DNA of 48,160 nt from positions 1 through 48,160 of the forward strand of contig JAJFVC010000052.1 in NCBI GenBank assembly GCA_021372005.1, given 5' to 3'. Positions 8,727 to 19,352 of the stretch are shown here, one piece after another. The notes beneath the pieces were generated by a model, which was not told the DNA's origin, ran no database searches, and saw only the letters and a program-made list of their open reading frames with translations. The translations under genes and the position numbers were made by a program. This DNA is from Planctomycetaceae bacterium (GTDB lineage Bacteria > Planctomycetota > Planctomycetia > Pirellulales > Thermoguttaceae). The number at the start of each line of letters is the position of its first letter. Position 1 is the stretch's first letter.

Positions 8727-9986
8727 TCACCTGCCGTCCGATCCGTCCGGCGTCTGAAGCGGTTGGCCGCCGACCGTCACCACGGTGAATCGTTTCGGCG
8801 GATGTTCGGCCGCATATCGACTGATGCTCTGTCCGCTCAGCCCGTCGATCAGCCGCCCCATCTCGTCCAACGTCCTCGCGCGGCCCAAATAATACCAATC
8901 CCGGCACAACGACGCGCTGCGCGACACGCTCGACTCCTGCTGCATCACCAGCGCGCTTTTGATCCGCGCCTTCAGCCGGTCGATTTCGTGCTCCTCGATG
9001 CCCTTCGACAACCGAAGCAGCTCGCCGATCGTCACGTCGAGCGTCTGCTGGGCCCGATCCGCTCCGGTTCCGGCATAGCAAAAAACCGCCCCGCGACGCA
9101 ACAGCGTGTGCTGCACGGCATAGACGCTGTAACACAATCCGCGTCGTTCGCGGACCTCGGTGAAGAGCCGGGCGCTCATGCCGCCGCTCAACACGCCGAC
9201 GGCGCCCCACGCCTGAAAATAATCCGCGTCGCAATACGGCACGCTGTCGTAGCCGATGCCGATCTGCGTCTGCTGCGAGTCGTAGGGCAAGTGCAAATAG
9301 CCGCCCGGCGCCGGCATTTCTTCGACGGGCAACTCCGGACCCGGCGTCCAATCGCCGAACAACTGCCCGACCCAATCAACTAGCCGCGGCCACTCGAAAC
9401 GGCCCGCCACGCCCAAAATCGTCCCGTTCGGCCGATAGCAGCGATGAAATTGCCGCCGGACGTCGTCGATCCCGGTCGCCTCGATGGCCTCGCGCTCCCC
9501 TTGCAACGGACGGCCCCACGGCCACGGATAATGACGACGCCGCAGCTCGATCATCACCTTTTGCGACGGCTCGTCCTCGACCGCCCGCAGCTCCTGCAAC
9601 ATCGCCAGACGCCCGGCCTCGATTTGATCTTCCGGCAAATGCGGACGGCGCAGCACGTCGGCGTAGATCGCCAACGCGGGCGCGAGATTTTCGGACACGG
9701 TCGCCCCGCTGTAGCCGGCGTGGCTGCTCGAGACCGATTCGCTCCGCTCGACGCCCAGATTGTCCAGGTCGAGAATGAACTGCCGGCTGTCGCGCGAACC
9801 GGCCCCGCGCAGCGCCATCTCGCAGGTGAATCCGCTCAGCCCGGCCCGATCCGTCGGATCGTACACGCCGCCGGCGGGCGTCAAAAATGTGAACGCCGCG
9901 GACCGCAGCCACGCCATCGGCTCGGCGACCAGCGTCAAACCGTTTGCGTAGGTGTGAGAAACAATCGAATTGGTCACTTCGAACAT
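8727..9986 (-). CDS. M16 peptidase homologue, non-catalytic subunit
   Basis: A 419-residue M16-fold protein in which the zinc motif is lost: the position equal to HFLEH in its partner reads GFTCE (residues 52-56). The C-terminal half keeps the substrate-side signature RLFTEVRERRGLCYSVYA. This is the pattern of the alpha subunit of mitochondrial processing peptidase and of bacterial two-subunit M16B enzymes, in which the inactive partner supplies the conserved Arg/Tyr pair and shapes the chamber. It is encoded directly before the catalytic subunit, with a 6 bp gap, and its start overlaps the end of the GNAT gene by 13 bp. I infer a heterodimer made from one transcript. Confidence 0.9.
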   Translation of the reverse strand: MFEVTNSIVSHTYANGLTLVAEPMAWLRSAAFTFLTPAGGVYDPTDRAGLSGFTCEMALRGAGSRDSRQFILDLDNLGVERSESVSSSHAGYSGATVSENLAPALAIYADVLRRPHLPEDQIEAGRLAMLQELRAVEDEPSQKVMIELRRRHYPWPWGRPLQGEREAIEATGIDDVRRQFHRCYRPNGTILGVAGRFEWPRLVDWVGQLFGDWTPGPELPVEEMPAPGGYLHLPYDSQQTQIGIGYDSVPYCDADYFQAWGAVGVLSGGMSARLFTEVRERRGLCYSVYAVQHTLLRRGAVFCYAGTGADRAQQTLDVTIGELLRLSKGIEEHEIDRLKARIKSALVMQQESSVSRSASLCRDWYYLGRARTLDEMGRLIDGLSGQSISRYAAEHPPKRFTVVTVGGQPLQTPDGSDGR

Positions 9987-10537
9987 TCCGTCTCGACAGC
10001 CTTGTAAAGGGAGCGAACCACGGTGAATCCGAGCTGCCGATATAAACGGATTGCGACGTGATTTTCCGCCGTCACCTCAAGATGGACGCGCTGCACGCCG
10101 GACTGGCCGAAACCCGCCAGCGCGCGCTGCAATAAGTTCTTGCCGAGTCCGAGCCCTCGATGGCCCGGCACGACGCCGAGATTCTGAATCGCACCCAATT
10201 CCGGCGTCTCGCGGATCCCTTGCACCGTGCCGCAATACTCCGGCTTCGCCCCTCCGCCCGGCGCATGAACCAACAACCACGTGGTCTCCGGCAAAAACCC
10301 TCGCCGTTGCGAGATGTCCCGCATCAATCGCCGGCAACCTTCAAACTCCAAAAAACACGGAAAAACCGCCGCGTCGATCGCGTCCCGAAAACTCAGATAT
10401 TTCGCCTGCGAAAACGCATCCAACAGCGACTCTTCCCACGGCAAATAGAAATAACTTGTCGGCAGCGGCGGCGGCGTCCACAACCGACCGGCCAGTGGGA
10501 TCTCCATGCGGAAACGTTTATAGTAGGCCAGATCCAT
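9974..10537 (-). CDS. GNAT-family N-acetyltransferase
   Basis: A 187-residue protein whose C-terminal half is a GNAT fold: motif A reads NLGVVPGHRGLGLGKNLL (acetyl-CoA pyrophosphate loop, Q/RxxGxG/A type), followed by VTAENHVAIRLYRQLGF (motif B). The first roughly 70 residues are aromatic and proline rich and look like a separate substrate-binding part. The acceptor cannot be named; small molecules, ribosomal protein N-termini and antibiotics are all used by this superfamily. Its stop overlaps the M16 alpha-like gene start by 13 bp, so it is the first gene of a three-gene unit ending with the catalytic M16 subunit, with rmuC close behind. An in-frame ATG ten codons later (MEIPLAG) is a possible alternative start. 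Confidence 0.85.
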   Translation of the reverse strand: MDLAYYKRFRMEIPLAGRLWTPPPLPTSYFYLPWEESLLDAFSQAKYLSFRDAIDAAVFPCFLEFEGCRRLMRDISQRRGFLPETTWLLVHAPGGGAKPEYCGTVQGIRETPELGAIQNLGVVPGHRGLGLGKNLLQRALAGFGQSGVQRVHLEVTAENHVAIRLYRQLGFTVVRSLYKAVETECSK

Positions 10538-10660
10538 ATCCGGTCGTTCGGAGCAGAAGGCTTCAGGGTACGAGGTACGGCAGCTTCTTCCATTGTAATC
10601 TATCGGGCCGCGACCAGGGGGTCAATCGCCGCCTTTCCGTCTCGTTGCATAACCCGCATT

Positions 10661-10677
10661 TTGTGCAAATTGCGCTT
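10661..10677. promoter_or_regulatory. TTGTGCAA-type palindromic motif
   Basis: TTGTGCAA, one base, then TTGCGCTT, an imperfect inverted repeat. It sits just upstream of the promoter proposed for the gene at 10789. The same half-site recurs at 21469-21533 and 23454. A regulator-binding site is possible but unproven. Confidence 0.3.
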
Positions 10678-10690
10678 TTTCACATTTAGG

Positions 10691-10727
10691 TTGCATGCCG
10701 CGTCAATTGTGTTGTAGAATAACACAA
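10691..10727 (+). promoter_or_regulatory. Candidate promoter with inverted repeat over the -10
   Basis: TTGCAT (10691-10696), an 18-base spacer and TAGAAT (10715-10720) form a plausible sigma70-type promoter for the membrane-anchored gene starting at 10789. A perfect 7-bp inverted repeat, TTGTGTT at 10707-10713 and AACACAA at 10721-10727, brackets the -10 box and is placed where a repressor would block RNA polymerase. Confidence 0.4.
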
Positions 10728-10788
10728 GCATCGAGCAGACATTGGGGCAAAGATTGGAACGTTTTCCGCACGCGTGGGGGGATACTCA

Positions 10789-11283
10789 ATGCACTGGCTC
10801 TGGTGGACACCGCTGATCGCCGTATTGCTCGGCGCGACCGCCATCGCCGCCCTCCGAGGGCGCAACCGTCGTCCACGTCTGAGCGCGCCCATCGCCGGGC
10901 TGACGCAAGCCAAGCGGCGATTCCACGTCCAACGCGAGCGACTCGAAGCGAAGTTTCTGCAGTTGGCCGCCGCCCACGCGCAACCCGACGCCCCTCGTTG
11001 GATCGACGGCTCGTTCGCCGACGACGTGGCCTACGTCCGCGACCGATCGAACGGCCAATTGTCGGCGTTGGTCGCCGTCACGTTGGCCGCCGACGAGTTG
11101 GACCGTCTAAGCATGAATCTGTCCGAGCAGGGCCAAGCCGGCACGGCGGTTTTTCGGTTCGACTGCGATCATTGGGAGACCGACGGCCGAACGATTTTGA
11201 ATCTCAGCCCGGCCGAAGCCGTCGAACGGTTTCACCGCGATTTTGAAATGATCGGCGAAGAGCTCGCCCATCACGTCTCCTAG
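10789..11283 (+). CDS. Single-pass membrane protein of unknown function
   Basis: A 164-residue protein that I do not recognise. Residues 2-21 form an N-terminal membrane anchor (MHWLWWTPLIAVLLGATAIA) followed by basic residues, so the rest should face the cytoplasm. A helical stretch at about 35-65 (QAKRRFHVQRERLEAKFLQL) is coiled-coil-like. The remainder contains a compact region with IDGSFADDVAYVRDRSNGQLSA and ends in a helix. The ATG at 10789 is preferred over the GTG at 10774 because a G-rich run (10776-10781) sits at ribosome-site distance. It stands alone on the plus strand, convergent with aconitase (9 bp between stop codons), behind its own candidate promoter. Confidence 0.7.
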   Translation: MHWLWWTPLIAVLLGATAIAALRGRNRRPRLSAPIAGLTQAKRRFHVQRERLEAKFLQLAAAHAQPDAPRWIDGSFADDVAYVRDRSNGQLSALVAVTLAADELDRLSMNLSEQGQAGTAVFRFDCDHWETDGRTILNLSPAEAVERFHRDFEMIGEELAHHVS

Positions 11284-11291
11284 ACCGCCGC

Positions 11292-14027
<2,736 letters not shown>

Positions 14028-14052
14028 CGTAAAGTATGCAAAATCACACGTG

Positions 14053-14682
14053 TTATGGTTGATGTTTTGAAAGGCTTGCCGCGTCCGAAGTGTTTGGACC
14101 ATGCCCCGAATGCAACGGCCATCCGTCATACGGTTTCACAAACGTCCATCGTTGCTCGGGCATGCACCATGGGCGAGGATTCTCGTTAGTATAACGAATG
14201 ACGCGTCGCACGCCATCGGGGGTGTCCAGAAACACGTTCCAGCCGGGGCCGCCCCAGACAGGATGATCCGTCGTTCGCACACCTGCAGTGCGAACTCGCA
14301 AGCGAGTGGATTCCTTTAGGTTTGCCAACATTTCATCCGCCTGATGCCTGTGTCGACGGATGACCATATGCACGTGGTCCGGCATGATAGCGCAGGCGTA
14401 ACAGGTATCGTTGTGTCGACGGATCGCCTCGGCGACGCCTTCGGCAATAATGGGAATTCCATTTTCCGCAAACAGTAACAACGGAAACTTCAATACGCTG
14501 CGCGACCGCTCATGAAACTGGCGCATTTCACGCGTCGAGGGTTGAATCTTCTTGCGGCCGTAGTGTAATGCTCCGAGTTGTGCAATCACATCCGACGCAA
14601 TCGTTTTCGACATGCTTCCGCGAGGATCATTGGGGAGCCAGTATCCGTAGACCGTCCAAATGAGATGATATCCAATAATCAC
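14053..14682 (-). CDS. REP-associated tyrosine transposase (RAYT, IS200-like Y1 fold)
   Basis: A 209-residue single-domain Y1 transposase relative. The N-terminus [19 protein letters not shown] is typical of the group common in planctomycetes. The metal-binding HUH motif is HVH in MPDHVHMVI (about residue 100), and the likely catalytic tyrosine is in [11 protein letters not shown] near 165. RAYTs are single-copy domesticated enzymes that act on short palindromic (REP) sequences dispersed in the chromosome rather than moving their own gene. It lies 25 bp upstream of aconitase on the same strand but is probably unrelated in function. A palindrome with REP character lies just upstream at 14702-14715. 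The reading frame looks intact, so activity is possible. Confidence 0.88.
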   Translation of the reverse strand: MIIGYHLIWTVYGYWLPNDPRGSMSKTIASDVIAQLGALHYGRKKIQPSTREMRQFHERSRSVLKFPLLLFAENGIPIIAEGVAEAIRRHNDTCYACAIMPDHVHMVIRRHRHQADEMLANLKESTRLRVRTAGVRTTDHPVWGGPGWNVFLDTPDGVRRVIRYTNENPRPWCMPEQRWTFVKPYDGWPLHSGHGPNTSDAASLSKHQP

Positions 14683-14701
14683 GAAAATTGCTCCAACACA
14701 A

Positions 14702-14715
14702 CAAGCCGACGCTTG
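14702..14715. repeat. REP-like short palindrome beside the RAYT gene
   Basis: CAAGC-CGAC-GCTTG forms a 5-bp stem with a 4-base loop and is followed by the GCG-rich stretch GCGATTTCGCGCGCCCG. It lies 20 bp before the RAYT start codon, the usual place for a REP-type substrate of these enzymes. Only one copy is seen in the window. Confidence 0.35.
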
Positions 14716-14772
14716 CGATTTCGCGCGCCCGTTTCGCGCATTGAACTCGAAAAATGGTGAACCCGCAGGCGT

Positions 14773-15462
14773 TTAAGCGACGTCGGGCCAAAACGCCGGC
14801 GTCGGCGCCGTTACGACGACGCGCTGCTTGCCGGTCGGATGGGTGAACTCGAGCGTCCGCGCGTGCAAGGCGATCGCCCGCAACCGCTCGTCCTCGTGTT
14901 GCGGCCCAAACGGAATCGTCGAACCATACAGAGCGTCGCCCCAAACCGGATGCCCGCGCGATGCGGATTGAATGCGGATCTGATGCGTCCGCCCGGTCTC
15001 CAATTCGATTTCCAACCAAGTGCCTTGCGCGTTGGCGGCCAGCGTGCGATAGTTGAGCACGGCCAGCTTCGCCTCGGGATGATCGGCCGCCACCACTTCG
15101 GCCAGCGGATGCCCGAACACCTTGCGCACATAGTCGCGCCACTGGCCGCACGGCGGATCCACCCGCCCGGTGACCCACGTCCAATAGGTTTTTTGGACCT
15201 CTCGCAACTCAAACTGTCGGGCCAGCTTTTGAGCGGCGCGGCGTCGCAACGCAAAAACCATCGCCCCGGAGGCCGGACGATCCAGCCGATGCGGCACGCC
15301 GAGATACACATCGTGCGGCGGACGGTCGCGCTGCTGCAAAAACGTTTTGATGCGCGTCTCCAGGCTGTCGATGCCCGGCGGCGCTTGCGTGGCCACGCCC
15401 GACGGTTTGCAGACCGCCAGACACGGACCCTCCTCAAAAAGTATCTGAAATCCGGCGTCCAT
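14773..15462 (-). CDS. RluA-family RNA pseudouridine synthase
   Basis: A 229-residue pseudouridine synthase. The catalytic aspartate is D61 in the RluA signature HRLDRPASG, and the second family block is ELETGRTHQIRIQSASRGHPVWGD. No S4 RNA-binding domain is present, which fits the short RluA/TruC-like forms. The target (rRNA or tRNA position) cannot be predicted. The ATG follows the stop of the SDR gene with a single base between, so the two are translated as part of one run with HflX upstream. The start is supported by the family-typical opening ILFEEGPCLAVCKPSGV. Confidence 0.92.
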   Translation of the reverse strand: MDAGFQILFEEGPCLAVCKPSGVATQAPPGIDSLETRIKTFLQQRDRPPHDVYLGVPHRLDRPASGAMVFALRRRAAQKLARQFELREVQKTYWTWVTGRVDPPCGQWRDYVRKVFGHPLAEVVAADHPEAKLAVLNYRTLAANAQGTWLEIELETGRTHQIRIQSASRGHPVWGDALYGSTIPFGPQHEDERLRAIALHARTLEFTHPTGKQRVVVTAPTPAFWPDVA

Positions 15463-15463
15463 T

Positions 15464-16246
15464 TTATGCGTAATGCGCGAGCACGGCGTCCATCAGCCGC
15501 GGCGAGAGACGGTTGAGCCAGCACAGCACGCGGCCCCAACCATACGGAATGATTTCATGACGACCCCGGCGAATCGCACGGACCACTTGCCGAGCAACCG
15601 CATCGGATCGGACCGGCGTGTGTTTCGGCCATTTTGCGTCGATGGTCCGCTCCAGTTCCTTCTCGAAAAACTCGGTTTCCGTAGGGCCGGGATTGACCAA
15701 CAGCACGTCGATCCCTTGCGACGCAAACTCGGCGCGAATTGCCTCGCTGAATCCGCAGACCGCGAACTTGCTGGCCGAATACTCGCTGCGATTCGGCACG
15801 CCGCGCCGCCCGACGATCGACCCGACGTTAATGATGATCGGCCGCACGCCCCGTCGCAACGCCGGCAGCGCCAATCGGGTCATCTCGACCGTCGCAAAAA
15901 AGTTAATTTCCATGACGCGGCGCGCCCGATCGACGCTGGCGTCGGCGAACGGCCCCAACGCGCCCACGCCGGCGTTGTTCATCAAAATGTCGAGCCCGCC
16001 GAGCTTTTCTTGGGCCGCATCGAGCGCCCGCTGCCGCGTCTGCGGATCGGTCATATCGCCCGCGACCGTCTCGATCCGCACGCCCAACGGCGCAATCCGG
16101 TCGACCAACTGCCGCAGCCGGTCCTCGCGCCGCGCAACCGCGACCAGATGCACGCCGTGCCGGGCCAACTCCAGCGCGGTGGCGAACCCGATGCCGCTCG
16201 ACGCCCCGGTCACGATGGCCCGTCGATCCTTCAATTTACGCTTCAC
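15464..16246 (-). CDS. Short-chain dehydrogenase/reductase
   Basis: A 260-residue classical SDR with the Rossmann motif TGASSGIG (residues 14-21), NNAG near 91, the catalytic serine in NVGSIVG and YxxxK as YSASK. The residues after the second strand (ARREDR) favour NADP(H). The C-terminal 40 residues are basic and amphipathic (WGRVLCWLNRLSPRLMDAVL), as in SDRs that sit at the membrane and act on lipids or long-chain substrates; this last point is inference. Its start overlaps the end of hflX by 11 bp, and the RluA-type gene follows directly. Substrate unknown. Confidence 0.92.
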   Translation of the reverse strand: MKRKLKDRRAIVTGASSGIGFATALELARHGVHLVAVARREDRLRQLVDRIAPLGVRIETVAGDMTDPQTRQRALDAAQEKLGGLDILMNNAGVGALGPFADASVDRARRVMEINFFATVEMTRLALPALRRGVRPIIINVGSIVGRRGVPNRSEYSASKFAVCGFSEAIRAEFASQGIDVLLVNPGPTETEFFEKELERTIDAKWPKHTPVRSDAVARQVVRAIRRGRHEIIPYGWGRVLCWLNRLSPRLMDAVLAHYA

Positions 16247-17591
16247 AGGCTCCCTCCGTCGTTACGGTTTTGATTTCCGCCCCCCCTCTTTTTTCTCCGA
16301 TTTCCTGCGTCTCACGATGCGGCCGAATCGAGAGCGAGCCCTCTTCGATCCGGGCCAGATGTTGGGCCGGGATCCGACAATGCACCACGACGTGATGGTC
16401 GCAGTAGCGCTTTGAGAGCACCTCGCCGTGCGCCGCCAAATAGGCCGCCAACCGACCGTTGTCGACGCCCAACTCGATGTCGACGTCCAAAAATCCGTGG
16501 CTCAACGCCTCGCTCACCGCCGCGGCCAGATTGGCCAGCCCAAACCCCGATCGGGCGCTGATCGGCACTGCGCCGGGGTATCGGCTCAAAATTCCGTCGA
16601 GCCGCGCACGGTCGGGCAGCATGTCAACCTTGTTGACTACCAGCAGCGTGTCTTTGCGTTGAATGCCGATCTCCTCCAACACCCGATAGGCCGCGGCGAT
16701 TTGATCGTACACCGCCGGATTCGACCCGTCGGCCACGTGCAGCAGCAAATCCGCCTGCCGAGCCTCCTCCAACGTCGCCTTGAAACTCTCGACCAAATGG
16801 TGCGGCAACTCACGGATGAAACCGACCGTGTCGCTCAGCAGCACCGGTCCCCAGCCGGGCAGCTGCCAGCGGCGCGTTCGCGTGTCGAGCGTGGCGAACA
16901 ACGCGTCCTGCACAAACACGTCGGCGCCGGTCAGCGCGTTCATCAGCGTGCTCTTGCCGGCGTTCGTATAGCCGACCAACGAAACGGTGAGTCGATCGCG
17001 TCGTCCGGCCACCTCGCGCTGTTTGCGTCGTTCGATCGCGCCGAGCTGTCGCCGCAAGTCCTTTAAACGCCGCTCGACCAGCCGGCGGTCTTCTTCCAAT
17101 TGCGTTTCGCCCGGCCCGCGCAACCCGACGCCCTTTTTCTGACGCGACAGGTGCGTCCACATTCGCTTCAACCGCGGCATGGCGTATTCCAACTGGGCCA
17201 ATTCGACGGCCAGCCGGGCCTGATGCGTTTGCGCTCGGGTGGCAAAAATATCCAAGATCAGCTCGGTGCGGTCCAACACCTTCAGCCCAAGCGTTTTTTC
17301 GAGGTTGCGAGTTTGGGCGGGACTCAAATCGTTGTCAAAAACGACCAGATCGGCATCCTTGGCCGCGCACAGTTGCTTGAGCTCCTCGACTTTGCCGTGG
17401 CCCAAGTACGTGGCCGGATCCGGCGCGTCGCGGCGCTGACAAAGCCGCCCGACCACCTGAACGCCCGCCGTCGCAGCCAGTCCCTCCAACTCCTCCAGCG
17501 GCGAGCCCAACGGTTTACGGTCCGGCAGCATCACGCCGACCAGCACCCCGGCCTCGCTCAAAACGCTCTCCGTGCGGCTCAGATCGTACAC
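16236..17591 (-). CDS. hflX: Ribosome-associated GTPase HflX
   Basis: A 451-residue HflX with its N-terminal nucleotide-binding domain, the glycine-rich linker block GVGLRGPGETQLEEDRR (154-170), and a G domain: G1 GYTNAGKST (207-215), G3 DTVGFI (254-259) and G4 NKVD (320-323). HflX binds stalled or hibernating 70S ribosomes and splits them, mainly under heat or antibiotic stress. The C-terminal extension beyond the G domain, about 85 residues, is longer than in the E. coli protein. It leads a three-gene run with SDR and the RluA-type synthase (overlap of 11 bp, then a 1-base gap). rsgA lies upstream on the same strand, 52 bp away. Confidence 0.95.
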   Translation of the reverse strand: MYDLSRTESVLSEAGVLVGVMLPDRKPLGSPLEELEGLAATAGVQVVGRLCQRRDAPDPATYLGHGKVEELKQLCAAKDADLVVFDNDLSPAQTRNLEKTLGLKVLDRTELILDIFATRAQTHQARLAVELAQLEYAMPRLKRMWTHLSRQKKGVGLRGPGETQLEEDRRLVERRLKDLRRQLGAIERRKQREVAGRRDRLTVSLVGYTNAGKSTLMNALTGADVFVQDALFATLDTRTRRWQLPGWGPVLLSDTVGFIRELPHHLVESFKATLEEARQADLLLHVADGSNPAVYDQIAAAYRVLEEIGIQRKDTLLVVNKVDMLPDRARLDGILSRYPGAVPISARSGFGLANLAAAVSEALSHGFLDVDIELGVDNGRLAAYLAAHGEVLSKRYCDHHVVVHCRIPAQHLARIEEGSLSIRPHRETQEIGEKRGGAEIKTVTTEGACEA

Positions 17592-17643
17592 GTTTTAGAT
17601 ATTTCTCCCATCGAGCCTAAAACAAGACCTGCGACAAATCTTG

Positions 17644-18786
17644 TCACTCGAAATCGCCCTCGCGCAAATGACAATAACTCTCGTAGCGGCGTTCGTCCAG
17701 ACGCCCGTCCGCCACCGCGTCCTTCACCGCGCAATCGGCCTCGTGCGTGTGCGTGCAGTTCGGAAAATGACACAACGGTCCATACGGCCGCACGTCACGA
17801 AAATAGCCCTCGACCTCCTCCGAAATCACGTCCCACAGTTGAAACTGCCGGATGCCGGGCGTGTCGACCACGTAGCCGCCGCCGGCCAGCGGCAACAGCC
17901 GCGCGGTGGTGGTCGTATGCTTGCCCTTTTCATTCTCCTCGCTGACCGGCTGCACGTGCAAATCGAAACTCGGATCGACCACGTTCAACAACGACGACTT
18001 GCCCACGCCGCTCTGCCCGGCCACGACGCTCGAGCGCCCGAGCATCGCTCGTCGCAACCGTTCGACGCCAATCCCGCTGCGTGCGCTGAGCAACAGCACC
18101 TCGTAGCCCATCTGACTGTACACGCCCACCAGCGGCTGCAAGTCGGCCGGATCGGCCAAATCGATCTTGTTGATACAGATCAGCGGCCGCACGCCCCCCT
18201 TTTCCGCAGCGACAAGCAATCGGTCGATCAGGTTCGGCTTCAAACGCGGTTCCGCCACACTGGTGACGATGGCCAACTGATCCACATTGGCGACCAGCAC
18301 TTGCTGCCGGCCGCGAACCGCGCGACAGATGCACCCGCGCCGCGGTTCGACCCGTTCGATCAGACCTTCTTTGGGATTGCTGTTTTCGACAGGCCGGAAA
18401 AACACCCGATCGCCGGCGGCCACCACATGACGCTGCTCGGTGGCCAACGTCTTCAACAGTCGCCGCGTGGCGCACTGATAGCGCTGGCCTTCCTCGTCTT
18501 GCACGATGCTGAGGAGCCCCAACACGCTCAGCACCCGCCCCGCGCGGCAGCCCCGCTCGCCCACGTCCAACTGAACGTCAAACCCCGGCTCGGCGCTGTC
18601 GGCCAACACGTCGCCGCGAATCGTCCGTCGCCGGACCAACTCGCCCTTGCCGCTGATGCGCTCGCTTTGGGCGGGCGACTCGTCCTCGAATCCGTGCTCG
18701 CGATACCGCCGCGTCCAGTCCGACGGCCGGGCCCGAACACTGCGATTCTTCCGAAACTCGGCGCGGATCTTTTTCTTCTTGGCCAT
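17644..18786 (-). CDS. rsgA: Ribosome small-subunit biogenesis GTPase RsgA
   Basis: A 380-residue circularly permuted GTPase: the order of motifs is G4 (NKIDL), then G1 (GQSGVGKSS), then G3 (DTPGI), as in RsgA/YjeQ. An OB-fold precedes the G domain, and the C-terminal zinc knuckle is visible as LCHFPNCTHTHEADC. RsgA checks late 30S subunits and releases RbfA. The ATG at 18786 is chosen because the N-terminus MAKKKKIRAEFRKNR is the expected basic tail; upstream the open frame overlaps the FHA gene and is not protein-like. The N-terminal segment of about 60 residues is longer than in E. coli. It is separated from the FHA gene by one base, so co-translation is likely. Confidence 0.95.
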   Translation of the reverse strand: MAKKKKIRAEFRKNRSVRARPSDWTRRYREHGFEDESPAQSERISGKGELVRRRTIRGDVLADSAEPGFDVQLDVGERGCRAGRVLSVLGLLSIVQDEEGQRYQCATRRLLKTLATEQRHVVAAGDRVFFRPVENSNPKEGLIERVEPRRGCICRAVRGRQQVLVANVDQLAIVTSVAEPRLKPNLIDRLLVAAEKGGVRPLICINKIDLADPADLQPLVGVYSQMGYEVLLLSARSGIGVERLRRAMLGRSSVVAGQSGVGKSSLLNVVDPSFDLHVQPVSEENEKGKHTTTTARLLPLAGGGYVVDTPGIRQFQLWDVISEEVEGYFRDVRPYGPLCHFPNCTHTHEADCAVKDAVADGRLDERRYESYCHLREGDFE

Positions 18787-18787
18787 C

Positions 18788-19270
18788 TTATCGCTGATTG
18801 CCGCGATAATGAAGCTGACCCGGCAGGTCGTTCGTAATGTCGTACGAAGGCGTCTCGCCCGGTTCCAACGTAGGCTTCGAGTGCTTGAACTGACTGGTCT
18901 GCAAGCCCGCCCGCTCCAACAACGACTTGCTGAAGATGTCGGTTTCGATCCGCTCGGGCGGCGGCGGCCCCACCGCGCCCAAGTCGGCCGGCGAATATTC
19001 CACCTTATACTTGTGCTTTGCCACCGACAACACATCGCCCGGGTCCAAACGCTTCTCCGTCACGCGTATCCCGTTGACCTTCACCCCGTTGCGGCTCTGC
19101 ATATCACGCACATACCAATAGCCGCCCGTGACCGTCAACTGACAATGATGCGCCGAAACGTTCGAGAACCGCAAAACGATGTCACAACTTTCACGACGCC
19201 CCACCAGCAGGCTCTTCTTGAAGAGCGGGATGGGGTCCCCTCCCCCGACGGGCATTAGTTCGCCAAACAT
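18788..19270 (-). CDS. FHA-domain protein, rsgA-coupled
   Basis: A 160-residue protein with one N-terminal forkhead-associated domain: GRR (residues 24-26), the phosphothreonine-binding Ser/His in NVSAHHC, and SRNGVKVNG. The C-terminal 65 residues are low-complexity, Pro/Glu rich and probably disordered. FHA domains dock phosphothreonine peptides, so this is probably an adaptor for a Ser/Thr kinase, a large class in planctomycetes. The ATG has GAGG at the right distance. rsgA follows after one base, which suggests a link between kinase signalling and ribosome assembly, but no kinase gene is in the window. The radical SAM gene is divergent, 82 bp away. Confidence 0.88.
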   Translation of the reverse strand: MFGELMPVGGGDPIPLFKKSLLVGRRESCDIVLRFSNVSAHHCQLTVTGGYWYVRDMQSRNGVKVNGIRVTEKRLDPGDVLSVAKHKYKVEYSPADLGAVGPPPPERIETDIFSKSLLERAGLQTSQFKHSKPTLEPGETPSYDITNDLPGQLHYRGNQR

Positions 19271-19352
19271 CGTAATCGCCTCGTACCTTGTATTAGAATG
19301 TTACAACGATATGATGATAAAGACCCTACTTTCAGTGTAGCTGGGCCGCTCC

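Noticed and set aside
2794..9383. Very long plus-strand open frames (711, 760 and 692 codons) opposite uvrA, rmuC and the M16 genes
   Set aside because: They are antisense shadows of recognised genes in GC-rich DNA, with Arg/Gln/His-biased composition and no domains.
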